Source: Polynucleobacter duraquae | GTDB taxonomy: Bacteria; Pseudomonadota; Gammaproteobacteria; Burkholderiales; Burkholderiaceae | Direction: 5' to 3' | Assembly: GCF_000973625.1 (NCBI RefSeq) | Contig: NZ_CP007501.1 | Location: forward strand, 806,001 to 870,000 | Length of the DNA: 64,000 nucleotides | Shown here: positions 16,451-23,238 of the stretch, piece by piece | Layout: the number at the start of each line of letters is the position of its first letter | How positions within the stretch are numbered: the first letter of the stretch is position 1 | The notes under the pieces: generated by a model | Seen by the model: only the letters and a program-made list of their open reading frames with translations | Told to the model about the DNA's origin: nothing | Database searches by the model: none | Program-made: the position numbers and the translations under genes

Positions 16451-16831
16451 ATGTTTGGTCTACTAAAGATGTTTTATTACCTGATTAACTCAGGCTTTAA
16501 GCTTGTAAACCCCAACACGAACCCACTGAAATACGCTCCGATACAAGTTAAGTTAATTGCTTCCATCTTGCTGGCTTGTTTTTGGTGTCTTGCCTTTGGC
16601 GTGTACTTTAAGAAATTTGATGGCATCGCGTACAACATGTTTGGTCATATTGCTGTCATCGGCATGGCTTTTATAACTTGGGGAGTATTTAAACTTTCTA
16701 AGAAGATCTATGGTCCCAGGCAAGGTACGCAGGCCTATTTGCGCACACCAGATTTTGCGAGTCGTTGTGATGAGTTAACGGATGAAGAAAGGCTCGCTCG
16801 TGTTGAGACTTTAAACAAAAAAGATAATTAG
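16451..16831 (+). CDS. Small membrane protein (126 aa), unknown
   Basis: A 126-aa protein with two membrane helices (residues about 32-51, LIASILLACFWCLAFGVYF, and about 63-82) and a charged cytoplasmic tail (DELTDEERLARVETLNKK). AAGGA precedes the ATG. No family is recognised. It lies between the fasciclin and DoxX-like genes. Of the following gap, 16832-17070, I can only say that it is very AT-rich and shows no gene. Confidence 0.6.
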   Translation: MFGLLKMFYYLINSGFKLVNPNTNPLKYAPIQVKLIASILLACFWCLAFGVYFKKFDGIAYNMFGHIAVIGMAFITWGVFKLSKKIYGPRQGTQAYLRTPDFASRCDELTDEERLARVETLNKKDN

Positions 16832-17070
16832 ATAGAGCATCCTAGGCTTTGAGCAAATAGTCATTTAAGCATTAAGCGTTTTTTAATATGATGCCCACTA
16901 ATTCATAAAAAAAATTTTGAAGTAACATGGTGAAACCTTACTTTGGCATTACACAGTTGCTTAATTTTTAATCTAAAGTATTGAATTTATTGTTGTTTTA
17001 AAAAATACGCATTTTCTCATTTAATGGAATAATTTTAGTTAAGATTAACCATATGTATAAGGAAGCGGCC

Positions 17071-17544
17071 ATGGCATTTATGAAGAATTATTGGAGTCGA
17101 TTACCAGACTTTAGTTTTAGTCATATTCTCTTAAGAATACCTTTAGGTTTAATATTCATTCAACAGGGTTTATCTAAATTACCATTTGATCCTGCCGGCG
17201 GTGAATCTTTTGGGTTGATTCCAATTGTTTGGACGGTAGTTGTCTATGGTGAAATTGGAGCGGGGCTAGGTTTATTGATAGGTGCTTTAGCTACTTTACC
17301 GGTTTTGCGAGATAGCTTTTACTTTTCTGTTCTTGGGGATTTATTAACACGGTTTTGCGGTATTACGATGTGTTGCATTACAACTGGTGTAATTTGGGTG
17401 GTGATAAAACCAGAGAGCTTGATATCGTTTATGTTGGCTGACTATTTACATTTTTCCCTTTGGGCAGGAGGCCTTTACTTTGGGCTTCGAGGCAATTGGA
17501 CAGTTGCATCGCAAAAACAGCAAGCAATAGTCAAAACTACCTAA
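17071..17544 (+). CDS. DoxX-like membrane protein
   Basis: A 157-aa protein with four membrane helices. The first helix carries the DoxX-like signature LRIPLGLIFIQQGLSKLPF, followed by GEIGAGLGLLIGAL. DoxX proteins are small quinone- or thiosulfate-linked membrane proteins of varied role. I start at the ATG at 17071, which has AAGGAAG five nt upstream, rather than at 17053. It is the last gene before a 122-bp remnant block. Confidence 0.7.
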   Translation: MAFMKNYWSRLPDFSFSHILLRIPLGLIFIQQGLSKLPFDPAGGESFGLIPIVWTVVVYGEIGAGLGLLIGALATLPVLRDSFYFSVLGDLLTRFCGITMCCITTGVIWVVIKPESLISFMLADYLHFSLWAGGLYFGLRGNWTVASQKQQAIVKTT

Positions 17545-17594
17545 CTTTGAGATATTTTCTATCTTTATTTTGAAGCTTTATTACCTAAACCGCA

Positions 17595-17716
17595 TTGCAC
17601 AGTTTATTACACAGTGCCATTTTTAAGCTGTAAGCCATTGAAATAAATAGACATTCCAGCAGCCGCGAATTCTTCTAAGGCGTAGGTCGCACGTTCGAAT
17701 CGTGCTGGGCAGGCCA
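17595..17716 (+). repeat. 122-bp right-end block with tRNA-Arg remnant
   Basis: TTGCACAGT (17595), TTACACAGT (17607), the conserved GTAAGCCATTGAAATA segment and CAGCAGCCGCGAATT, ending in a perfect 45-bp tRNA 3' half (17672-17716). Blocks of the same order and identical length occur at 21001, 34902 and 40972. It reads as the right end (arm sites plus core) of an element whose integrase is gone. Confidence 0.88.
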
Positions 17717-17790
17717 AAAACTTCAACTAGTACCCCTATTTAGTGCGTATCTGTTGCTCAGATACCTATTTCTTAGCATAATTACATCAA

Positions 17791-18135
17791 ATGAATACAG
17801 CCCTGATCGACTTAGCTACTCAAAATGCAGCTCATGCATTTATGGAAAAAATTGCACATCAATATGATGTCAGCAAGGCTTTTTTGTTCGGTAGTCGTGC
17901 TCGCAATACGCACCAAGGTGAGAGTGATGCTGATATTGCTATTTTATTGCGAGGCAAACCGGGCCGCTTTATGGCTACTAAGTTTGCGATGGATGATCTG
18001 GCCTATGATGTTCTATTGGACTCCGGCATTCGCATTCAGCCTCTACCTATTTGGCAGGAGGAGTGGGATCACCCAGAAAATTATTCTAATCCGAGTCTTT
18101 TAAGGAATATTCAAAATGAAGGCATTGTTCTTTGA
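17791..18135 (+). CDS. MNT nucleotidyltransferase (antitoxin of MNT-HEPN pair)
   Basis: A 114-aa minimal nucleotidyltransferase with the family signature GSRARNTHQGESDADIAI near residues 34-51, giving GS followed by DxD. In MNT-HEPN systems this enzyme neutralises the HEPN RNase by adding AMP to it. Its TGA overlaps the TTG start of the HEPN gene, so the two are coupled. The two genes are the only content between two tRNA-Arg remnants. Confidence 0.88.
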   Translation: MNTALIDLATQNAAHAFMEKIAHQYDVSKAFLFGSRARNTHQGESDADIAILLRGKPGRFMATKFAMDDLAYDVLLDSGIRIQPLPIWQEEWDHPENYSNPSLLRNIQNEGIVL

Positions 18136-18512
18136 GGGCGAAAGAACTTTTTACTAAAGCTCAAACTGCAGCAGCTTCAGCTCGAATTTTGTTAAATGCT
18201 GGGGATGTTGATGGTGCTTGTAACCGTGCTTATTACGCTATGTTTGATGCTGCTAGGGCAGCTCTTTTGGCATCTGGTATCGATGAATCAACAGTCAATA
18301 CAAAGACCCATAATGGTCTTATATCAAAATTCAGTCTTGAGCTTGTTAAATCTGGTCAAGTTTCCGTAGAGCTTGGCAAGTCACTAAACAAAGTCGAGGA
18401 TCTGAGATTGATGGCGGACTATAAAGGGGATTCCATTTTGGAAGAAGATGCCGCTTGGGCAGTTAATCAGGCCGATATATTTGTTGAGACCTTACAGACC
18501 ACTTTTAGCTAA
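18132..18512 (+). CDS. HEPN-domain protein (putative toxin)
   Basis: A 126-aa all-helical HEPN protein (ACNRAYYAMFDAARAALL near residues 31-48). HEPN toxins are RNases held inactive by the MNT partner. The usual RxxxxH active motif is not seen; in its place is RLMADYKGD, as in the ADY-type HEPN branch, so nuclease activity is uncertain. It starts at a TTG overlapping the MNT stop. Its own stop codon TAA (18510-18512) lies inside the tRNA remnant that starts at 18509, so the reading frame ends only at the recombination joint. Confidence 0.82.
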   Translation: MRAKELFTKAQTAAASARILLNAGDVDGACNRAYYAMFDAARAALLASGIDESTVNTKTHNGLISKFSLELVKSGQVSVELGKSLNKVEDLRLMADYKGDSILEEDAAWAVNQADIFVETLQTTFS

Positions 18513-18550
18513 GGCGTAGGTCGCACGTTCGAATCGTGCTGGGCAGGCCA
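18509..18550 (+). repeat. tRNA-Arg 3' remnant (42 bp, perfect)
   Basis: Identical to the tRNA from the anticodon loop (CTAAGG) through CCA. It supplies the HEPN stop codon and forms the left edge of the stress-protein module. The arm sequences of the 122-bp block are absent here. Confidence 0.9.
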
Positions 18551-18712
18551 AATATCCTAATTTAATGAAGTTTCAGGCTTATCTATTGGCTCGATTGTGG
18601 CTAATCATGGTCGAGCTTGAGCAGCGTTGGGTTCACCTTGAGTCAGCGTGGCGGATTCTGGCTGACTATGGGCAACAGGGCGAAGAGTAAATTTGTCGGT
18701 TTACCCGACAAA
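18551..18712. repeat. Left-end block A with palindrome
   Basis: About 160 bp after the remnant resemble the sequence after the remnants at 21122 and 56774. Shared segments are TATTGGCTCGATTGTGG, AATCATGG, GCTTG and CTATGGGCAAC. It ends in the palindrome TTTGTCGG-TTTAC-CCGACAAA (18692-18712). No gene is present. It looks like the conserved left end of an element. Confidence 0.6.
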
Positions 18713-18754
18713 ATTGGACGTTCGCCATTCTCTAACTTGAAACTTATAAACCTT

Positions 18755-19180
18755 TTATTTTATTAGTAGTACTGGTTGCTTTGCTGAGCTACTAATACAT
18801 TGTGCTACTGAGCCCATTAAGACGTCCATAAAACCACTACGTCCCTTGGCGCCCATAACAATCATGTCCACTTTATCTTTATTGGCAAGACTGATGATTT
18901 CCTCGGCAACATGCCCGCGCTTAATGGCCATGTTATGTTTAACGCCGGCAGCATCTAAAATCTTTTGTGCAGCCTTTAACTCTTTCTCGCTGAGCTCTCG
19001 TAGGTAGTCATCCACAACACTTTTGGCAACAAATTGCTTTACATGCCCTAAGCCAATGTCATCATGAACGCTAATTAAAGTAACGCTAACTGGACTGCGA
19101 GAATTTTTAGCCATCTTGGCAATATATTTTGCGGCATTGAGTGATGATTTTGAGCCATCAACTGGTAACAATACTTTCAT
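18755..19180 (-). CDS. Universal stress protein (UspA family)
   Basis: A 141-aa UspA-fold protein. It begins with KVLLPVDGSKSSLNAA and ends with the ATP-binding loop VMGAKGRSGFMDVLMGSVAQ near residues 114-133, followed by the QPVLLIK strand. The complete GxxG and GS motif suggests that it binds ATP. It is carried in the module bounded by remnants at 18550 and 21122 and is divergent from the MFS remnant and nuclease. Confidence 0.92.
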   Translation of the reverse strand: MKVLLPVDGSKSSLNAAKYIAKMAKNSRSPVSVTLISVHDDIGLGHVKQFVAKSVVDDYLRELSEKELKAAQKILDAAGVKHNMAIKRGHVAEEIISLANKDKVDMIVMGAKGRSGFMDVLMGSVAQCISSSAKQPVLLIK

Positions 19181-19278
19181 GCAAACCCTTTTCTTTATAG
19201 AAGTAATTTTAAATATACAGATTTCAGTCTAGACTAATAAGACATTATTGCCAAATGTTTAATTTAAAGGGTTGTAGC

Positions 19279-19437
19279 GTGTTTCATTTATTAGACAAAG
19301 AAAGAACAATTGCTGGCCTAGGCTTTAATCGCTGGCTTGTGCCGCCAGCAGCACTTGCCGTTCACTTATGTATTGGCATGCCATATGGCCTGTCTGTTTT
19401 TTTGGTTGCCACTATCTAAATTTGAATTTCCACCCTA
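19279..19437 (+). pseudogene. N-terminal fragment of an MFS (oxalate/formate-type) antiporter
   Basis: A GTG-started frame gives the N-terminus typical of OxlT-like antiporters (NRWLVPPAALAVHLCIGM). A run of seven T then shifts the frame to an early TAA at 19417. Dropping one T restores VFWLPLSKFEF before a second stop. The rest of the roughly 400-aa transporter is absent, so this is a truncated, frameshifted remnant. Confidence 0.75.
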
Positions 19438-19497
19438 AGACTTCAAAGAGATTTTAAAATACCAGCAGACTCTATTGCTAGAGAGTATGCTAAGGAT

Positions 19498-20913
19498 ATG
19501 AAGATTCAATTTCTCGGCGCTGCAGGTGAGGTCACTGGCTCACGTCATTCGGTAGAAGTGATGCTGTCAGGAAGGACTAGGCATTTCATGGTCGATTATG
19601 GAATGTTTCAGGGGGGTCGCGAGGCAACGAATAAAAATTTAGAGGCCTTGCCATTTTCACCCAAAGATCTCGATTTTATTGTCCTCACTCATGCTCATAT
19701 TGACCATAGCGGTCTCTTGCCACGCTTATGCGCACAAGGATTTAAAGGACCCATTTATTGTACTGGCGCCACTCTTGAATTATTAAAGATACTTTTACCT
19801 GATAGCGCTTACTTACAGCGTGCTGATGTCGATAGGGCGGAGCGGAAAAAGAAGGCGGGTAAGTGGCGTGGTGAAATGCCCATAGCGCTCTATTCAAGAG
19901 AAGAGGTCGAGATGACCTTAACGCAATTTGAAGTTTTAGAGTATGGGCAAACTAAGACATTAGCGCCTGGCATAGAGTTGGAGTTTCGTAATGCGGGACA
20001 TATTTTAGGATCTGCTATTGCAGTAATTGATATCACTGAAGATGCTAAACAGAAAAAGCGTTGTGTTTTTTCAGGGGATATTGGCATGAAGGGAAAAGTC
20101 TTGATGCCAGATCCAGATTTGATTACTAGTGCCGACGTGTTAGTGGTTGAGTCAACCTATGGTGATCGCTTGCATCGCAATTTACAGGCTACCGAAGATG
20201 AGTTAGTTGAAGTTGTTAATTCAACCTTGTCTGGCCATGGAAATATTGTGATGCCTGCTTTTGCAGTTGGTAGAACGCAAGAGATCTTATTTCTGCTAAT
20301 TGACCTTGTGAAAAGAAAACGATTACCCCATTTAAATATTTGGGTTGATTCGCCGATGGCAACTGCTGCCACGCATCTCACTCAGCGCTTTTTCTCACAA
20401 ATGGACAATCTTTCTCAAGACACTTTCAAGTGGTATCAAAATCATCCTAATGCTGTGGACTTGCGATTTATAGCGGACGTGGAGGAATCTAAAGCCCTTA
20501 ATAAAATCAAAGGTGGGGCAATTATTGTTTCTGCTAGTGGTATGTGTGATGCAGGACGCATTGTCCATCACTTAGCCAGCAATCTACCGCGTGCACAAAA
20601 CGCCATCATTATTACTGGCTTTCAGGCTTATGGCAGCTTAGGTAGGCGCCTTGTAGATAAAGCGCAAAAGGTCAGATTGTTTGGAGAAGAGGTGCCAGTG
20701 AAAGCTTCTATTCATACAATTGGAGGCCTATCAGCCCATGCTGACCAAGCGGGTCTGCTAGATTGGCTAACAGGATTCGATAGCATTCCAAAGAGTATCT
20801 TTGTCGTGCACGGAGAGCCTGAGTCATCATCGGTGTTCGCGGAAAGTATTCGAGAGAACTTGGAATGGAAAAATGTGATCATTCCAGAAAGACTTCATAC
20901 CTATGAATGCTAA
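19498..20913 (+). CDS. MBL-fold beta-CASP RNA-processing nuclease
   Basis: A 471-aa metallo-beta-lactamase of the beta-CASP group (YsaA/CPSF73-like). It has the zinc motif LTHAHIDHSG near residues 62-71, NAGHILGSA near 165, FSGDIG near 191, the beta-CASP insertion from about residue 250 (GRTQEILFLL, DSPMA) and the C-terminal RMMBL part (GLSAHADQAGLLDWL, VHGEPESS). Such enzymes process RNA ends or act on DNA. AAGGA precedes the ATG. A 17-bp palindrome lies 33 bp after its stop. All metal ligands appear to be present. Confidence 0.9.
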   Translation: MKIQFLGAAGEVTGSRHSVEVMLSGRTRHFMVDYGMFQGGREATNKNLEALPFSPKDLDFIVLTHAHIDHSGLLPRLCAQGFKGPIYCTGATLELLKILLPDSAYLQRADVDRAERKKKAGKWRGEMPIALYSREEVEMTLTQFEVLEYGQTKTLAPGIELEFRNAGHILGSAIAVIDITEDAKQKKRCVFSGDIGMKGKVLMPDPDLITSADVLVVESTYGDRLHRNLQATEDELVEVVNSTLSGHGNIVMPAFAVGRTQEILFLLIDLVKRKRLPHLNIWVDSPMATAATHLTQRFFSQMDNLSQDTFKWYQNHPNAVDLRFIADVEESKALNKIKGGAIIVSASGMCDAGRIVHHLASNLPRAQNAIIITGFQAYGSLGRRLVDKAQKVRLFGEEVPVKASIHTIGGLSAHADQAGLLDWLTGFDSIPKSIFVVHGEPESSSVFAESIRENLEWKNVIIPERLHTYEC

Positions 20914-20946
20914 AGCGAGTTTTAGTTATTCACTCAAGGTATCTTT

Positions 20947-20963
20947 TGTCGGTTTAACCGACA
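20947..20963. repeat. Palindrome TGTCGGTTTAACCGACA
   Basis: A perfect 17-bp palindrome between the nuclease stop and the next 122-bp block. Related palindromes lie at 18692, 21267 and 21355, all within or beside the ends of the same module. It has no T run, so it is not a terminator. Confidence 0.6.
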
Positions 20964-21000
20964 GTAAATAATTCAGGTCGCCCAAATAGCCCAAACTGCA

Positions 21001-21122
21001 TTGCACAGTTTATTACACAGTCCAGTTTTTACTCTCTGAGTCATGAAAATACACAGATTTTCCAGCAACTACAGATTCCTCTAAGATCTAGGTCGCACGT
21101 TCGAATCGTGCTGGGCAGGCCA
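21001..21122 (+). repeat. 122-bp right-end block with decayed tRNA-Arg remnant
   Basis: The order is the same as in the block at 17595: TTGCACAGT at 21001, TTACACAGT at 21013, a conserved middle and the tRNA 3' half ending at 21122. The tRNA part has four changes near the anticodon loop (AAGATCTAGG for AAGGCGTAGG), while the T-arm and acceptor end are intact. Confidence 0.85.
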
Positions 21123-21287
21123 AATTTCATATCGGTTCATATAAAAGTAGGCTGGAGGATTGTGGTCTATTGGCCCAATCATGGATCTGCTTGGCTAGCG
21201 TGGGGGAGGCCTTGGGTATAGCGCGGGGGATTCCCAGGCGCTATGGGCAACTGGGTGATCAGTAGTTTTGTCGGGTAAACCGACAAA
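21123..21287. repeat. Left-end block B with palindrome
   Basis: Resembles block A (18551): TCTATTGGCCCAATCATGG, GCTTGGCTAGCGTG, CTATGGGCAACTGGG and, at nearly the same distance from the remnant (144 versus 141 bp), the palindrome TTTGTCGG-GTAAA-CCGACAAA (21267-21287). It begins the module that carries the furoate genes. Confidence 0.6.
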
Positions 21288-21354
21288 TTTACGCATCGAC
21301 CCTTATTTAAATCTGAAATTAAGCTACAAGCGTCATTTAAAAGGGCGCTTGGAA

Positions 21355-21370
21355 TGTCGGTTGAACCGAC
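21355..21370. repeat. Fourth GTCGGTT-AACCGAC palindrome
   Basis: GTCGGTT-G-AACCGAC, a near relative of the palindromes at 18692, 20947 and 21267. The 21288-21590 stretch otherwise shows no gene; it contains a short GC-richer patch (21370-21440) that I cannot identify. Confidence 0.5.
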
Positions 21371-21590
21371 TCCTAGCCGGCCAATGGCATGTCGGACCCA
21401 TGACGTTCGGCCCAACAACAAGGTTCTCGGTGGCGGTGAACACCTGATTTTAACACCTTAAAACTAATGTTTATGTTGTTGTTCGAGCTCATTTTTGCTT
21501 TAACTCTGATTAGGTATATGCAGTGGGTGAATTGAGCAATGCTTTGCATATTTAAATATTTAAACAACATCTCTTTTTACTGAATTCGAA

Positions 21591-22049
21591 CTAAATTTTT
21601 ATTTTGCTTTCTACTACTAAAGTGGCTACATAGCTCATTACAATAGACTCGTTTTGATTTTTCGTAAGCACTTTAATTTTTGCAAACCCTCTATTTGGTT
21701 TTGATGCCGATCTTTTTGTCTCTATAATTTCTATATCTAGGTGTAGCTCATCTCCTGGATAAACTGAAATTGGCCACCTTAGTTCGTCAATACCAGCACC
21801 GATGAGGCCGCCAGCAGGCTTGAGATTGCTCTGTACAAGTAATCGCATGGTTATTGCTGCAGTGTGCCACCCACTGGCTACCAGCCCTTTAAAAAAAGTA
21901 TTTTTTGCTAGCTCTTTATTGGTGTGGAATGGTTGTGGGTCATATTGGGATCCAAATTCTTGAATTAAGTATTCTTGTACTGAAGCGATGCCTGATGTAA
22001 ATTTTTGCCCAATAGTTAAGTCTTCTAAAAATAGATTGTTTATAGTCAT
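21591..22049 (-). CDS. MaoC-like (R)-hydratase/dehydratase
   Basis: A 152-aa hotdog-fold protein of the MaoC family. It shows the hydratase region YDPQPFHTN near residues 36-44 and GLVASGWHTAAI near 55-66; the Asp and His of this motif carry out hydration of enoyl-CoA thioesters. It is divergent from the AraC-type regulator and may share its regulatory region with the furoate operon. No step of the known furoate pathway needs it, so a role in a side branch or another acyl-CoA is possible. Confidence 0.85.
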   Translation of the reverse strand: MTINNLFLEDLTIGQKFTSGIASVQEYLIQEFGSQYDPQPFHTNKELAKNTFFKGLVASGWHTAAITMRLLVQSNLKPAGGLIGAGIDELRWPISVYPGDELHLDIEIIETKRSASKPNRGFAKIKVLTKNQNESIVMSYVATLVVESKIKI

Positions 22050-22305
22050 ATTTTTTGGTAAATAGGTTATTTAAGACTCGAACTCAAACCTAGTTATCAC
22101 TGTTGAGATTAGTAGATTCCCTTAGATTCTATACCGTATAAGCCTCGATCCCTGCAGCAGAAGTAGCGCACGCACACTGTACCGATTTGCACCCAATAAA
22201 GATGAAATAGATGATGCTTAAAAAGTCCTGAAATCTTAGGGCCTTTCTTTTGCGCTGCAATATAACCTACCTCCCAGCAAATCTAGGTCTGTGAGATGAT
22301 TAATT

Positions 22306-23166
22306 ATGTCTAAAGTAATTCGACTACTTCATGGAGAGTTTGGTCGCGTGGCGCTACTAGAAATGGATGCGCCCTTGGTTACCCATGCGCATCATCATTG
22401 CCACATTTTATGCAAGGTCGGCGGTCCTGACACTGCTTTTCAGGTCCGAGGAAAAAATTGTCCATTGACTGACAGTAATGCAGTACTGATTAATGCCTGG
22501 GAGGAGCATTCATATCTTCATCTACCGGTTGGTAGCAATAATCCAATTTTGCTAGCTCTTTATCTTGAGCCAAAATGGTTGGCATCTTTTAGTAAAAAAT
22601 TCTTAGCCAGCAGTCATCCCCGTTTTTTTATTAATAATCTATCTACCATGGGCGTTTATCAAAAAAAGGCTTTGGAAAAGATATCGATGGAATTATGGTG
22701 GGCAGATCAAATTGCCCATGACCAACTTGAGTCTATGTTGTTAGAGCTTACTTTAAGCTTTATGGAAAATACCGATGTTATAACTGCTGGCGATTTACGA
22801 AGCTCTGGAAATACATTGGCTTTTATGGATCCGCGCATTAGGAAGGCGATTCACCTAATGCGTACATCTCCCCAAGGCTTTAATGACATCGCATTAGTCG
22901 CTAAAAGCGTTAATCTATCTCGCTCACACTTCTTTGAGCTCTTTCGACGTTGTACTGGATTGTCGCCAGTAGTATTTGCTAATGTGCTTCGAATGGAATT
23001 TGCATTCGACGCTCTAGCTGATAAGGATGAGAGCTTGATACATATTGGCGATGAGTTGGGGTTTTCTGCGCAAGGTCATTTCACTCGGTTTTTTAAACAG
23101 CACCAGGGGGTTACCCCAAGCCTTTATCGTCAGCAAGTAGAAAAGGCACCCAAGCTAGACTCCTAG
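22306..23166 (+). CDS. AraC-family regulator of the furoate operon
   Basis: A 286-aa regulator with an N-terminal cupin-like sensor domain (HAHHHCHILCKVGG near residues 26-39) and a C-terminal AraC double helix-turn-helix (DIALVAKSVNLSRSHFFELF, then IGDELGFSAQGHFTRFFKQH and GVTPSLYR). It lies directly upstream of and co-directional with the catabolic operon, with a pair of direct repeats in the gap. Furoate clusters are often controlled by AraC or LysR regulators. The inducer (furoate or furoyl-CoA) is inferred. Confidence 0.88.
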   Translation: MSKVIRLLHGEFGRVALLEMDAPLVTHAHHHCHILCKVGGPDTAFQVRGKNCPLTDSNAVLINAWEEHSYLHLPVGSNNPILLALYLEPKWLASFSKKFLASSHPRFFINNLSTMGVYQKKALEKISMELWWADQIAHDQLESMLLELTLSFMENTDVITAGDLRSSGNTLAFMDPRIRKAIHLMRTSPQGFNDIALVAKSVNLSRSHFFELFRRCTGLSPVVFANVLRMEFAFDALADKDESLIHIGDELGFSAQGHFTRFFKQHQGVTPSLYRQQVEKAPKLDS

Positions 23167-23189
23167 GGTTTACCTGATGCATATAATCA

Positions 23190-23225
23190 GACTCTAAGGT
23201 AAGCAGTCGGACTTTAGGGTAAGCA
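23190..23225 (+). promoter_or_regulatory. Direct repeats, probable AraC-type operator
   Basis: GACTCTAAGGTAAGCA (23190-23205) and GACTTTAGGGTAAGCA (23210-23225) match at 14 of 16 positions and are offset by exactly 20 bp, about two helical turns. This is the usual geometry for AraC-family half-sites. They lie between the regulator stop and the first catabolic gene. Confidence 0.6.
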
Positions 23226-23238
23226 TGCTGCTTATCCG

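Noticed and set aside
21370..21440. GC-richer patch with GCCCAAC, resembling an integron attC half-site
   Set aside because: No matching GTTRRRY partner or attC-like stem was found, and there is no integron integrase or cassette array.
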